Shown one piece after another: positions 46,036-55,416 of a DNA stretch of 64,000 nt. Position numbers and translations under genes: made by a program. Each line of letters begins with the position of its first letter. Position 1 is the first letter of the stretch. Source of the DNA: Mesorhizobium temperatum (GTDB taxonomy: Bacteria > Pseudomonadota > Alphaproteobacteria > Rhizobiales > Rhizobiaceae); assembly GCF_002284575.1 (NCBI RefSeq), contig NZ_NPKJ01000037.1, positions 41,084 to 105,083 on the forward strand. Reading direction: 5' to 3'. Under the pieces are notes generated by a model. The model did no database searches. It saw only the letters and a program-made list of their open reading frames with translations, and was not told the DNA's origin.

Positions 46036-46680
46036 TCAGCCCTGTTCGGACTTCCGGGCAGCGGCTGCAAGCATCGCCTGACCGACGCTCCGGTCGCCTT
46101 GGGCGTTCAGCATTTCGCCGGCATTGCGAATGTCGCGCGGTTCTTTGTTCTGGCTGAGCTTGGCCTTGCCCACTAGACGGGTGATTTCGATCTCGAGCCC
46201 GACGATCGCCTTGACCATTGTGTCGATAAAATCCCGAGGCGCGTCACCCATCTTCCATGGGACAGCGTGGGCCGCCTCGTGCCTGCGGGTCAGTCTGGCG
46301 ACATTGTGACGGACATAGCTCTCGTCGTCACGGACGGTGATCCGTCCGTATGCATGTGCAACGAGGTAGTTCCAGGTCGGCACCTGCCGGTGGAACTCCT
46401 GCTTGCTCGGATACCATTGCGGCGAGATATAGGCGTCGGCCGCGCGGAACACGACGAGTACCTCATCGCCGGTCGAGACGTCCTGCCAGACTGGGTTGTT
46501 ACGAGCGACGTGGCAGTGCAGAGCGCCGTGCCTTCCCTGCGCCCGGTTGAGTTCGAAGGGAACGTGATTGGCATCGAGCCCGCTCATGCCATGGGTGATC
46601 AATACGCCGAGGGCGCTCGTCTCGATCAGATCGTGGAGAGCCTCTTGGCTGGGTTCGTCGAAATGTGGGGGTACATACAT
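46036..46680 (-). CDS. PaiB-family FMN-binding protein (copy 1)
   Basis: A 214-residue flavin-reductase-like split-barrel protein. Typical PaiB blocks: MYVPPHFDEPSQEALHDLI, GLDANHVPFELNR, GALHCHVARNNPVW, AYISPQWYPSK, VPTWNYLVAHAYG and the C-terminal VKAIVGLEIEITRLVGKAKLSQNK. PaiB of Bacillus was described as a negative regulator; many members probably bind FMN or act on polyamines. Third gene of the leftward operon, 34 bp after the DapA-like gene. A second, diverged PaiB is at 55417. Confidence 0.85.
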   Translation of the reverse strand: MYVPPHFDEPSQEALHDLIETSALGVLITHGMSGLDANHVPFELNRAQGRHGALHCHVARNNPVWQDVSTGDEVLVVFRAADAYISPQWYPSKQEFHRQVPTWNYLVAHAYGRITVRDDESYVRHNVARLTRRHEAAHAVPWKMGDAPRDFIDTMVKAIVGLEIEITRLVGKAKLSQNKEPRDIRNAGEMLNAQGDRSVGQAMLAAAARKSEQG

Positions 46681-46713
46681 GACGGTTCCTTCACTGTCGG
46701 CCGGTTTCGCGGT

Positions 46714-47616
46714 TCATCGAGCAGTGCCCGCCGGCAGGCGTTCCAGCGCCTCGACGATCTGACGCTTTGCTACAGCAGAGAGCGGCAGGACCGGGCGCGG
46801 AGGTTCGGCGCGGCAAATGTCGAGCAATTCGGCGAGCACATAGACGACGCGAAGGCTGGAGAACTGTTTGAAGAGATCCCAAATTGGCGTCAATGCGGCG
46901 TCGAGGCGGCGTGCTTCGGCCGCATCGCCCGCCTGCGACGATCTGACAATCTTTATGCAGACCTCAGGCAGGATGCCGCCAAGGACGCTGTACCAGGTGT
47001 CGGCTCCGGCGATCATGGCTTCGGTGGCATTCCAATCGCCGCTGCAGCCGATCGAAAAGCCTTCCGGCACGATGCTCCTCTGCCCGGCCAGATGGCTGTC
47101 GATCGCATCGCTCTTGTCGGTTGGATTCTTGATGGCGACGATCCCCGGCACCTTGGCCAAGCGGCCAACAAGCGTCGGAGTGAAATGGAAATGCGTCGTT
47201 CCGGGATTGTCGTAGATGACAATCGGAAGGCCGCCTTCGCGCGCCACGACCGAGAAATGTTCGAACACCTCGTCATCGGTGAGCGGAGTGTACGAGACAG
47301 CCGCAAGCAACCCCGCGGCAGCGCCGAGGGCCTTGGCGTCCTGCGCAAGCCTTACCGCCTCGTCGGTGCGCAGCGCGCCCACGCCCACCACGATCGGCGT
47401 CTGCCCACCGGCTTCGTCCAAAGCTTCGGCAAGGGCCCGTCGCCGCTCCTCGCGCGTGAGGTAAATGTAGGTGCCGGTGCTGCCGAGAAGGCCGATGGAA
47501 TCGACCTTTGCGGCGCAAAGCCGTGTAACCAGCTTGCGCAGGGCCTTTGTATCGATGCGGCCGTCACGATCACTCGGCGTGATGGGGAATGCGGAAAGCC
47601 CGCTCAGGAATGCCAT
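46714..47616 (-). CDS. Dihydrodipicolinate synthase family aldolase
   Basis: A 300-residue DapA/NAL-type TIM barrel. Schiff-base lysine in GIVAIKNPTDKS, catalytic tyrosine in IVIYDNPGTTHFHF, and the start MAFLSGLSAFPITPSDRDGRIDTKAL with GLLGSTGTYIYLTREE. Members cleave or form 2-oxo acids by aldol chemistry; substrate not predictable. It sits between the methionine gamma-lyase (57 bp) and paiB in one operon, so a keto-acid made by the lyase or a related sulfur metabolite is a reasonable guess. True lysine biosynthesis is unlikely here. Confidence 0.82.
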   Translation of the reverse strand: MAFLSGLSAFPITPSDRDGRIDTKALRKLVTRLCAAKVDSIGLLGSTGTYIYLTREERRRALAEALDEAGGQTPIVVGVGALRTDEAVRLAQDAKALGAAAGLLAAVSYTPLTDDEVFEHFSVVAREGGLPIVIYDNPGTTHFHFTPTLVGRLAKVPGIVAIKNPTDKSDAIDSHLAGQRSIVPEGFSIGCSGDWNATEAMIAGADTWYSVLGGILPEVCIKIVRSSQAGDAAEARRLDAALTPIWDLFKQFSSLRVVYVLAELLDICRAEPPRPVLPLSAVAKRQIVEALERLPAGTAR

Positions 47617-47672
47617 TGCGTTGCTCCAGATTTCTGCATGAGAGCCATTGTTGGAAGCGAGATGGGACCCGC

Positions 47673-48911
47673 TTATCTGAGCACGTCCAGCGCCTGCCTC
47701 AGATCGACGATCAGGTCTTCAGCGTCTTCCAGACCGACCGAGAGACGCATGAGATCCTCGCCGACGCCATCGGCAAGATGAGCATCCTTGCGGATGCTTT
47801 TACGGGCACGTGTCAGACTGGCCGGATGGTAGATGAGGCTGTCAGCATCACCGAGGCTGACCGCTCGAGTGATCAGGTTGAGCCGATCCATCATCCGGCG
47901 CGCCCCCTCGAACCCTGCGTGGAGGCCAAAAGCCAACATGCCTGATCCTTTGGACATCTGCTTTCGGGCAATCGCCTGATCGGGATGAGAGTCGAGAAAC
48001 GGGTAACTCGCCCACGCCACAGCCGGGTGAACCTCGAGCGCCTGAGCGACGGTCAGCGCGGTGGCACTGTGGCGTTCCATGCGGATCGTCAGCGTCTTCA
48101 GCCCGCGCAGGATCATGAACGCTGACATGGGCGAGAGTGCTGCACCGGTGATATAGCGCAGACCGGTTTCGTGCAGCGTGTGGAGTGTTTTCGCGTCACC
48201 CAAGACCGCCCCGCCGAGAGCATCGCCGTGGCCGTTGATATACTTCGTCAGCGAGTGGATCACGATATCTGCCCCGTGTTCCAGCGGCCGCTGGAGCGCG
48301 GGCGAGGCGAAGGTGCTGTCTACCGCGATCTTTACGCCGCGCGCGTGGGCGCGTTCGGCGATTTCGGCGATGTCGAGGATGCGGCTCAGCGGGTTGACCG
48401 GGGTCTCGAAGAAAACAAGCCGGGTGCGGTCGGTGATCGCGCCATCGAGATTGTTTGGCTCGGACAGATCGACCGCGACGACCTTGATCCCAAAACGCGG
48501 GACCGCCTGTTCGACCATGGCGAGCGTGTTCGCGTAAAGGGTCTTGTGGACGATGAGTTCGTCCCCCTGGGACAGCAGCGACAGGATCAGCGTGCCGAAA
48601 GCCGCCATCCCCGAGGCGACGACCAGCCCTGCTTCAGCTCCTTCGAGATTGGCGAGCCGTTTTTCAAGGATTTCCGTCGTCGGATTGTATTCGCGAGCAT
48701 AGAGCTTGCCGCCGAGCGCGGCTGCAGCCTCATTAGCCGCCACGCTCTCGAAGCCGTATGTAGAGGTCAGGAAGACTGGAGGCTGGACTGCGTTCGAAAA
48801 TCCGACCGGATCATAGCCAAAATGGATTGCGCGGGTGGCGAAGCCGAGGTCAGCGTCGCTCTGCGACCGCTCCGGAGCATACATTTTTGTTTGATCGGTC
48901 GTGCGGGTCAT
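47673..48911 (-). CDS. Methionine gamma-lyase / Cys-Met metabolism PLP enzyme
   Basis: A 412-residue trans-sulfuration-family enzyme. Seen: TRAIHFGYDP, PPVFLTSTYGFE, YAREYNPTTEILEKRLANLEG, ASGMAAFGTL, the PLP lysine in HSLTKYINGHGDALGG, and RMERHSATAL. O-acetylhomoserine sulfhydrylase or cystathionine gamma-synthase are alternatives, but the AceE-like gene across the regulator favours methionine gamma-lyase (mdeA type), which yields methanethiol, ammonia and 2-oxobutyrate. First gene of the leftward operon, divergent from the MocR regulator. Confidence 0.8.
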   Translation of the reverse strand: MTRTTDQTKMYAPERSQSDADLGFATRAIHFGYDPVGFSNAVQPPVFLTSTYGFESVAANEAAAALGGKLYAREYNPTTEILEKRLANLEGAEAGLVVASGMAAFGTLILSLLSQGDELIVHKTLYANTLAMVEQAVPRFGIKVVAVDLSEPNNLDGAITDRTRLVFFETPVNPLSRILDIAEIAERAHARGVKIAVDSTFASPALQRPLEHGADIVIHSLTKYINGHGDALGGAVLGDAKTLHTLHETGLRYITGAALSPMSAFMILRGLKTLTIRMERHSATALTVAQALEVHPAVAWASYPFLDSHPDQAIARKQMSKGSGMLAFGLHAGFEGARRMMDRLNLITRAVSLGDADSLIYHPASLTRARKSIRKDAHLADGVGEDLMRLSVGLEDAEDLIVDLRQALDVLR

Positions 48912-48953
48912 CGGTCTGTGGTGTCCTCTTGGATTTTCGGCAGAATGCGCTCA

Positions 48954-49002
48954 AACTGGTTTATATGAAATGTCCAGTTGGCGATGATTGAAATGGTCCA
49001 GT
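48954..49002. promoter_or_regulatory. Candidate MocR operator between mgl and the regulator
   Basis: AACTGG (48954-48959) and CCAGTT (48974-48979) form a dyad, and GTCCAGT recurs directly at 48973-48979 and 48996-49002. MocR regulators often bind paired direct or inverted repeats in such divergent gaps. Assignment is by position. Confidence 0.4.
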
Positions 49003-50522
49003 CTCAAGATCCCGGTTCCGCTGGCCGTGTGCACGCGATGGGTGCACGCCAGATTTACATGGCGCTTCGAGACCAGATTCTTGGCGGTGTTTATGAAACC
49101 GGCAGTCAGTTGCCGTCGTCGCGGGGCCTCGCAAATGAACTCGGCGTTTCGCGAACGACTGTCACCGTCGCCTACGAGCAGTTGGCCGCAGAAGGTTTCA
49201 TTGAAGTCCGTCAAGGCGCACGACCTCGCGTTGCATCTTCGCTGATCGGTCACCAGGCGAGCAGCACCGTCTCAAAACGCGCCGGCCCGATTCATCTTTC
49301 CGCCTACGGCGAGAGACTGCGGGCCAGTTCGCCTTGGCCGGATTACCTGCCCAACCGGTTGAAAGTGGATTTCCGTTATGGCGACCTCTCGCCGTCCGAT
49401 TTTCCGGCGCTGATGTGGAAGCGCGCCATGAACACGGCGATGTCGCAACGCCCTGGGCGCCTGGCTTATGACGATCCGCGCGGATCGCCTCGCCTGCGTC
49501 AGGCGCTGCAGGGATATTTGTGGCGCGCCCGAACCCTAAGCTGCGAGGTCGAGCAGATCATCATCGCAAGCGGCTCGCAGCAGGGTCTCGACCTTTGCGC
49601 GCGCTTGCTGCTCGATCCTTCCGACAGCTTCGTGGTCGAGGACCCGTGCTACAGGATGGCGCGCCAGGTCTTTGCCAGCACAGGCGCGAGGCCTGTTTCT
49701 GTCGCCGTCGATGGAGATGGGATGAAGACGGAGCTGCTTGAGGGGATCACGGCGCGGCTGGCCTATGTCACGCCGTCGCATCAGTTTCCGCTCGGCGGCG
49801 TCTTGCCGGTCTCGCGCCGGTATCAGCTCCTCGAATGGGCCCGGCGCAACGACGCCTACGTGATCGAGGACGACTACGATGGCGAGTACCGCTACGACAT
49901 TCGTCCGGTGCCCCCGCTGCACAAGCTGGAGGACCGCAGTTCCGTCATCTATCTAGGCACGATCTCCAAGACGCTGTCGCCGATGCTGCGCATCGGCTAC
50001 CTCGTGGTTCCGCCGGAATTGCAAGACGTCTTCGCGACGGCCAAGCAGCTTCTGGACAGGCATTCTCCGGTGGCGGAGCAGGAGGCCCTGGCCTCGCTCA
50101 TCGAGAGCGGCGGCTATGAAAGCCATGTGCGCCGCGTCCGCCGTCTGAACGGCGAGCGCCGAGAGACCCTGCTCGCCGCCCTTCGACGCGCGTTCGCAGA
50201 CCGCATCGTCATCGAAGGCGCTGATGCCGGGCTGCATGTCGTCGTCTGGTTCAAGGACCTCCGTCGGTCATTGGAGGACGTGCTGGTTGAAGAGGCGCGA
50301 CGAGAAGGCGTGGGTGTCCATTCAATATCGCCGCTCTACGGCGAAACGGATGAAGGCCGCGCCGACCGGATCGGACTGGTGATGGGCTATTCCGCCTTGA
50401 CCACACGGCAAATCGAGAACGGCGTTCGATTCCTCACGGACGCTGTCGAACGGGTGAGAAGGAACTCTCCGGACACTTCGGCTGCACGCAAGGTGTCGGC
50501 CGGCACGGCGAAACGGGCCTGA
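48984..50522 (+). CDS. MocR/PdxR-type regulator (GntR HTH fused to aminotransferase domain)
   Basis: A 512-residue fusion: winged helix at about residues 15-85 (QIYMALRDQILGG; LPSSRGLANELGVSRTTVTV) and a PLP-fold aminotransferase domain from ~120 (ASGSQQGLDLCARLLLDPSD; EDDYDGEYRYDIRP; the PLP lysine in LGTISKTLSPMLRIGYLV). Such proteins sense PLP or an amino acid. ATG 48984 is chosen over the TTG at 48978. Divergent from mgl and upstream of the MOSC-to-PhzF genes, so it likely controls both arms. Confidence 0.88.
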   Translation: MIEMVQSQDPGSAGRVHAMGARQIYMALRDQILGGVYETGSQLPSSRGLANELGVSRTTVTVAYEQLAAEGFIEVRQGARPRVASSLIGHQASSTVSKRAGPIHLSAYGERLRASSPWPDYLPNRLKVDFRYGDLSPSDFPALMWKRAMNTAMSQRPGRLAYDDPRGSPRLRQALQGYLWRARTLSCEVEQIIIASGSQQGLDLCARLLLDPSDSFVVEDPCYRMARQVFASTGARPVSVAVDGDGMKTELLEGITARLAYVTPSHQFPLGGVLPVSRRYQLLEWARRNDAYVIEDDYDGEYRYDIRPVPPLHKLEDRSSVIYLGTISKTLSPMLRIGYLVVPPELQDVFATAKQLLDRHSPVAEQEALASLIESGGYESHVRRVRRLNGERRETLLAALRRAFADRIVIEGADAGLHVVVWFKDLRRSLEDVLVEEARREGVGVHSISPLYGETDEGRADRIGLVMGYSALTTRQIENGVRFLTDAVERVRRNSPDTSAARKVSAGTAKRA

Positions 50523-50746
50523 CTTATGACGTTCGGCGATCTGCGGGATTGCTGACTGGATCAGGCAAAATCGCAAAAACTGGCTCTGTCAGTCAGGCCA
50601 GTTCCCGGGCAGAGGTTTTGCCGGATCAGGCTGCGACCCTGCCCCCGGAGCGCGGAAGCAAACATGGCGAACGGACATCTCGAGGATATCCTCAGATCCG
50701 GCTGGAAGCTGGACGCCGCGACTGCGGTCATGGAGGGCGAAGAAGC

Positions 50747-51238
50747 ATGACGTGGCAAGGAACGCTGCTCCACATCCATGTCGCACCTGCGGCGTCCTAC
50801 GAGATGGAAGAGTTGATGGAGGCACAACTCGTTGCGGGGCGCGGCATTGTTGGGGACCGATACTATCTTGGCACGGGGACCTACTCTCCGAAACCCGACG
50901 TGCGCGAAGTGACGCTGATCGAGGTCGAAGTCCTGGAAGCCATTGCACAGGGCGAGCCCAAGATTCCGGGTTTCGAGGCCAAGCTCGCGCCCGAAGATCA
51001 TCGGCGGAACCTGACAACGCGCGGCGTACCGTTGGGGCATCTGGTCGGCAAGCGTTTCCGGATCGGGGAAACCGTCCTGCGGGCGGCGCGGATGAATTTT
51101 CCCTGCAAGTATATCGAGCAACTGCTCGGCATTCCCGGTCTCTACGAGGGGCTTCTGAACCGCTCTGGCCTGAACTGCGCGATCGAGGTTGGCGGCGTGA
51201 TCCGCCCCGGTGATCCGATTCTTCCAGTTGACGAGTAA
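50747..51238 (+). CDS. MOSC-domain protein
   Basis: A 163-residue MOSC (molybdenum cofactor sulfurase C-terminal) protein. Motifs: GRGIVGDRYYLGTGTYS, REVTLIEVEVLEAI, DHRRNLTTRGVPLG, and the conserved Cys in ARMNFPCKYIEQL. MOSC proteins bind the molybdenum cofactor or carry sulfur to it, often paired with a ferredoxin-type reductase as in YiiM/YcbX. ATG 50747 lies after GGAGGGCGAAGAAGC. The reductase gene starts 6 bp after its stop. Confidence 0.85.
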   Translation: MTWQGTLLHIHVAPAASYEMEELMEAQLVAGRGIVGDRYYLGTGTYSPKPDVREVTLIEVEVLEAIAQGEPKIPGFEAKLAPEDHRRNLTTRGVPLGHLVGKRFRIGETVLRAARMNFPCKYIEQLLGIPGLYEGLLNRSGLNCAIEVGGVIRPGDPILPVDE

Positions 51239-51244
51239 ATCGAT

Positions 51245-52195
51245 ATGGCCTCGCCCCGCATCATCATGAAACTGACCGTGACCGCCGCCCGCAAGGAGCC
51301 AGGCGACGTCCTGGTCATCGACCTGAAACACACGCGCAAGCCTTTGCTGCCGCCGTTCGAACCGGGCTCTCACGTCGATATTCATTTGCCTGATGGGAAA
51401 GTTCGCCAGTATTCGCTCTGCGGCGATCCGACAGATCTGAGCCGCTACACGATCGCGGTGAAGCGCGAAGACGTTGGTAGCGGCGGCTCGGCGTGGATCC
51501 ACGAGGCAGTGGCCGTCGGATGCACGCTCCCGGTTTCTGCTCCTCGCAATCATTTTCCGCTTGCCCCACGCGAAGGGCCAACCGTGCTGTTGGCGGGAGG
51601 CATCGGGATCACCCCGATCCTGGCAATGGCGCGCGCCCTGGAGCGGCAAGGCAAGCCGTACGAGCTGCATTACTTCACCCGCAGCCGAGCACTCATGCCT
51701 TTGTTGTCGGTCATCGAGCGGGAGCTCGACGACAACACTGTGTGGCTGCATTTCGACGACGAACCGGACACCAGACAGGATCTTGAATCCTTGCTATCGA
51801 CGCGTTCCTCCGACGCACAGCTCTATTATTGCGGTCCACCGGGCTTCATGGCGGCCGTGGAGCGGGCGAGCGCGCACTGGCCGGAAGGAGCCGTGCATTT
51901 CGAGGCTTTTCAGCCGCCGCAGCAGGACGGTGCGCCACCCGAACCTTTCACGATCACCCTCCGCGATGGGACAGTCGTTCCTGTCGCGGCCGATACCTCG
52001 GCACTGGCAGCGCTGCGCGCCGCCGGCGTACTGCTCATAGCGTCGTGCGAGAACGGGGTTTGCGGAACCTGCGAATGCGGAATTCTGGAAGGGCAGCCGC
52101 TCCATCGGGATGCTGTCCTGTCCAAGGAGGCTCGGACTCATCGTTTTATCCCATGTATATCGCGCGCAACCGGCGTGCTGAGACTCGATCTGTGA
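51245..52195 (+). CDS. PDR/VanB-type reductase (FMN, NAD(P)H, 2Fe-2S)
   Basis: A 316-residue phthalate dioxygenase reductase-type protein: flavin domain (FEPGSHVDIHLPDGKVRQYSL), NAD domain (LLAGGIGITPILAMARAL; LYYCGPPGFM) and a C-terminal plant-type ferredoxin with cysteines C-x4-C-x2-C in SCENGVCGTCECG plus a later Cys. It passes electrons from NAD(P)H to an oxygenase or molybdenum protein. Next to MOSC, it may serve that protein as in YiiM/YcbX systems. No oxygenase large subunit is nearby. Confidence 0.9.
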   Translation: MASPRIIMKLTVTAARKEPGDVLVIDLKHTRKPLLPPFEPGSHVDIHLPDGKVRQYSLCGDPTDLSRYTIAVKREDVGSGGSAWIHEAVAVGCTLPVSAPRNHFPLAPREGPTVLLAGGIGITPILAMARALERQGKPYELHYFTRSRALMPLLSVIERELDDNTVWLHFDDEPDTRQDLESLLSTRSSDAQLYYCGPPGFMAAVERASAHWPEGAVHFEAFQPPQQDGAPPEPFTITLRDGTVVPVAADTSALAALRAAGVLLIASCENGVCGTCECGILEGQPLHRDAVLSKEARTHRFIPCISRATGVLRLDL

Positions 52196-52247
52196 AGACA
52201 GCCCTATCCGCAAGCACCGGTACGACGCATCAGTTGCGGAGACTTGG

Positions 52248-54650
52248 ATGACATCGAAGTTCGCCTATCTCAGCCAGATCGAGCGCTGCGTCTCGTGGCT
52301 TGCCGCATGGACTATCCACCATGCCAACCACGTCCGCGAAGGCGACGAGATCAAGGTTGGTGGCCACCAGGCCTCCTCCGCCTCTCTCGGCACGATCATG
52401 ACTGCGCTCTATTACTCTGCGCTGCGTCCGCAGGACCGGGTGGCGGTCAAACCTCATGCCGCGCCGATCTTCCATGCGATTCAGTATCTGTCGGGGAATC
52501 AGACGCGCGAGAAACTCGAAAACTTCCGCGGCTACAAGGGCGCCCAGAGTTACCCCTCGCGGACCAAGGACGTGGACGATGTCGATTTCTCGACCGGCTC
52601 GGTGGGCCTGGGGGTCGCTCAAACGCTCTTTTCCTCCCTCGTGCAGGACTATGTGTCCGCTCACGGTTGGATGAAGGGTCGGCCCGAGGGGCGCATGGTG
52701 AGCCTGATCGGCGACGCCGAGATGGACGAGGGCAACATTTACGAGGCCTTGATCGAGGGTTGGAAGCACGGGCTGCGGAACTGCTGGTGGATCGTGGACT
52801 ACAACCGTCAGTCGCTCGACGCGGTCATCCGCGAAGGTCTCTGGCAGCGGTTCGAGCAGATATTCAAGAACTTCGGCTGGGAAGTGGTGATCCTTCGCCA
52901 TGGCTCCCTCCAGCAGGCCGCCTTTGCCGAACCGGGAGGGGAGAAGCTGCGCGATTGGATCGAGCGGTGCTCCAACCAGCTTTATTCGGCGCTCACCTTT
53001 CAGGGTGGTGCGGCCTGGCGGAAGCGGCTGCTCGACGAGATTGGTGATCAGGGGCCGGTCACCGAGCTAATCGAACGCCGTTCCGACGACGAGTTGCAGG
53101 CGCTCATGGTCAACTTGGGCGGCCACGACCTGCCGAGCCTTCTCGAAGCCTTCGAGGCGGCCTCGCAGCATGACCGACCGGTCTGTTTCATCTGCTACAC
53201 GATCAAGGGTTACGGCTTGCCGCTGGCCGGCCACAAGGACAACCATGCCGGCCAGATGACGCCCGCCCAGATGGAAGGCTTCCGCCAGCGGATGGGAGTC
53301 CGGCCCGGCGAGGAATGGGACAAATGGGCCGCGGCGACGTTGCCTCCGGCAGAACTAGAGGCCTTCATCGCCCAAGCGCCGTTCTTCAGCGAGGGCCAGC
53401 GCCGGCTCACTGCGCCCGGGGTTCCGGTTCCCGAGGCGCTGCCCGCGCCGGCACAGGGGGGCAAGCAGGTCTCAACGCAAATGGGTTTCGGCCAGATCCT
53501 GAACGAGATTGCGCGCAATGAAACGCCGCTCGCCGAGCGCATCGTCACGACCTCCCCGGACGTCACGGTATCGACCAATCTCGGCCCTTGGGTCAATCGA
53601 CGCGGACTCTTCGCTCGCGAGAGCATGGCCGATACCTTCAAGGCCGAGCGTATCCCTTCAACCTACACCTGGGAGTTCGGGCCCAAGGGGCAGCACATCG
53701 AACTCGGCATCGCCGAATCCAATCTCATGATCATGCTCGGGGCGCTGGGGCTGTCGCATTCCGTGAATGGCGTGCGGTTGCTGCCGATCGGGACTGTGTA
53801 TGATCCGTTCATCTACCGCGGGGCCGATCAGCTCAACTATGCCTGCTACCAGGATGCGCGCTTTCTGCTGGTCGCCACCCCCTCCGGCGTGACCCTCGCC
53901 CCCGAAGGAGGAGCGCACCAGTCGATCGGCACGCCGCTGATCGGCATGGCACAGGACGGGCTCTGCGCCTTCGAGCCGGCCTTCGTGGATGAGCTCGCGG
54001 TGATCATGCGTTTCGCCTTCGACTACATGCAGCGGAACGGCGAAGGCGATCCCGATGAAACGACGTGGCTGCGTGATCAGACGGGCGGATCGGTCTATCT
54101 GCGCCTGTCCACCCGGCCGCTGGAGCAGCCTCATCGCGACATGGGTGCGGAGCTGGCGCGCGACATCGTCAACGGTGCCTATTGGCTGCGCCCGCCCGGA
54201 CCGAACGCCAGCGTTATCATCGCCTACCAGGGCGTGGTCGCGCCGGAAGCGATTGCCGCGACGGGTCTTCTGGCGGAAGACCGGCGCGATGTCGGGCTGT
54301 TGGCGATTACATCCGCTGATCGGCTCAATGCGGGCTGGCAGGCCGCGGAACGTGCCCGGCAGTGCGGAACAGAGGACGCGACGAGCCACATCGAGCGCCT
54401 GCTGGCGCCGTTGTCGCGCGATTGCGGGATCGTCAGCGTGATCGATGGTCACCCCGCTACGCTTGCCTGGATCGGCGGTGTGAACGGTCATCGCGTCAAG
54501 GCCCTGGGGGTCGAGCATTTCGGCGAGACCGGCACGATTTCAGAACTCTATCGTCACCACGGGCTCGACGCGAACGCCATCGCGCATGCAGCGCAGGCGG
54601 TGAGTGCCGGACGCAGCATTCGCTATTTGAAGTCGCTCCCTTCGCCCTGA
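52248..54650 (+). CDS. AceE-type 2-oxoacid dehydrogenase E1 (mdeB-like)
   Basis: An 800-residue thiamine-diphosphate enzyme of the homodimeric pyruvate dehydrogenase E1 type, a little shorter than AceE (~890). ThDP-binding GDAEMDEGN...NCWWIVDYNRQSLD, phosphate/active-site blocks KVGGHQASSASLGTI, AGHKDNHAGQMT and the pyrimidine-binding half (ELGIAESNLMIMLGALGLS; EGGAHQSIGTPLI). mdeB of Pseudomonas putida, next to methionine gamma-lyase, encodes such an E1 for 2-oxobutyrate. No E2 or E3 gene is nearby. GGAG precedes ATG 52248. Confidence 0.87.
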   Translation: MTSKFAYLSQIERCVSWLAAWTIHHANHVREGDEIKVGGHQASSASLGTIMTALYYSALRPQDRVAVKPHAAPIFHAIQYLSGNQTREKLENFRGYKGAQSYPSRTKDVDDVDFSTGSVGLGVAQTLFSSLVQDYVSAHGWMKGRPEGRMVSLIGDAEMDEGNIYEALIEGWKHGLRNCWWIVDYNRQSLDAVIREGLWQRFEQIFKNFGWEVVILRHGSLQQAAFAEPGGEKLRDWIERCSNQLYSALTFQGGAAWRKRLLDEIGDQGPVTELIERRSDDELQALMVNLGGHDLPSLLEAFEAASQHDRPVCFICYTIKGYGLPLAGHKDNHAGQMTPAQMEGFRQRMGVRPGEEWDKWAAATLPPAELEAFIAQAPFFSEGQRRLTAPGVPVPEALPAPAQGGKQVSTQMGFGQILNEIARNETPLAERIVTTSPDVTVSTNLGPWVNRRGLFARESMADTFKAERIPSTYTWEFGPKGQHIELGIAESNLMIMLGALGLSHSVNGVRLLPIGTVYDPFIYRGADQLNYACYQDARFLLVATPSGVTLAPEGGAHQSIGTPLIGMAQDGLCAFEPAFVDELAVIMRFAFDYMQRNGEGDPDETTWLRDQTGGSVYLRLSTRPLEQPHRDMGAELARDIVNGAYWLRPPGPNASVIIAYQGVVAPEAIAATGLLAEDRRDVGLLAITSADRLNAGWQAAERARQCGTEDATSHIERLLAPLSRDCGIVSVIDGHPATLAWIGGVNGHRVKALGVEHFGETGTISELYRHHGLDANAIAHAAQAVSAGRSIRYLKSLPSP

Positions 54651-54692
54651 ATGAACCGCAACGCAGAACCTTCCCGCAGGACGGAGCAGCCC

Positions 54693-55415
54693 ATGTCTTT
54701 CACGCCCATGATCGCCCCCGAGATTTACGCCCGACACCCGAACTTTCACTTGCTGAGCATCGTCGTGCGAAACGCGGAAGTCGACGTGCCGCAGGCCCCG
54801 GCGCTCGCCGACGTGATCGCGGCAGCGGAACATGCCGCGCTTGGCGACGATGCCCAACGGGATGCGCATCTTGCAGCTTGGGCCGAAGCCTACAGGGCCC
54901 TCGGTGCAAACGCTAATCGAACACCCTGCTCGGCTGCGGCGCTTCTCAAGCGGATACGCAAGGATGGCTCATTGCCACGGATTTCCCCGTTGGTCGATGC
55001 CTACAACGCCGTCAGCGTGCTCTACGGCGTTCCGGTTGGGGGTGAAGACCTCGACCACTATCGGGGTCTTCCGAGACTTCTGATCGCGACGGGGGCCGAG
55101 CCGTTCGACACCGTTCAACAAGGCGAACCGGTCACCGAGCATCCTGAGCCGGGCGAAGTCGTCTGGTGCGATGACGCCGGAGTCACCTGCCGCCGCTGGA
55201 ACTGGCGGCAGGGGCGGCGGACTATGGTGACGACCGCTTCGCGCTCCCTTTGGCTTGTGCTCGAAGCGCTCGAGCCCATGCCTGGGGAGCGGCTGAGGGC
55301 CGCAGGGGCGCAACTGACCGGAGTGATTGAGGCGCTGTGCCCTAATGCCCAGATCGAAATCGCTGGGTTGAATACGACCACCCCCTGCCTAAGCCGCGCA
55401 GTCGAGAGAAACTAA
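54693..55415 (+). CDS. B3/B4 tRNA-binding domain protein
   Basis: A 240-residue stand-alone B3/B4 domain protein related to the editing domain of phenylalanyl-tRNA synthetase beta. Motifs: FHLLSIVVRNAEVDVP, NRTPCSAAALLKRIRKDGSLPRISPLVDAYNAVSVLYGVPVGG (in parts), and PGEVVWCDDAGVTCRRWNWRQ. Start MSFTPMIAPEIYARHP at 54693 fits the family; an ATG at 54651 just behind the E1 stop would add 14 residues. Editing of mischarged tRNA is possible by homology; its role beside amino acid catabolism is open. paiB2 starts 1 bp after its stop. Confidence 0.8.
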   Translation: MSFTPMIAPEIYARHPNFHLLSIVVRNAEVDVPQAPALADVIAAAEHAALGDDAQRDAHLAAWAEAYRALGANANRTPCSAAALLKRIRKDGSLPRISPLVDAYNAVSVLYGVPVGGEDLDHYRGLPRLLIATGAEPFDTVQQGEPVTEHPEPGEVVWCDDAGVTCRRWNWRQGRRTMVTTASRSLWLVLEALEPMPGERLRAAGAQLTGVIEALCPNAQIEIAGLNTTTPCLSRAVERN

Positions 55416-55416
55416 G

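Noticed and set aside
46267..47781. 504-codon plus-strand frame across paiB and the DapA-like gene
   Set aside because: It is the antisense shadow of two genes with clear family motifs on the minus strand.
50561..51751. 396-codon minus-strand frame across MOSC and the reductase
   Set aside because: Antisense of two recognised genes; no motifs and no ribosome site.
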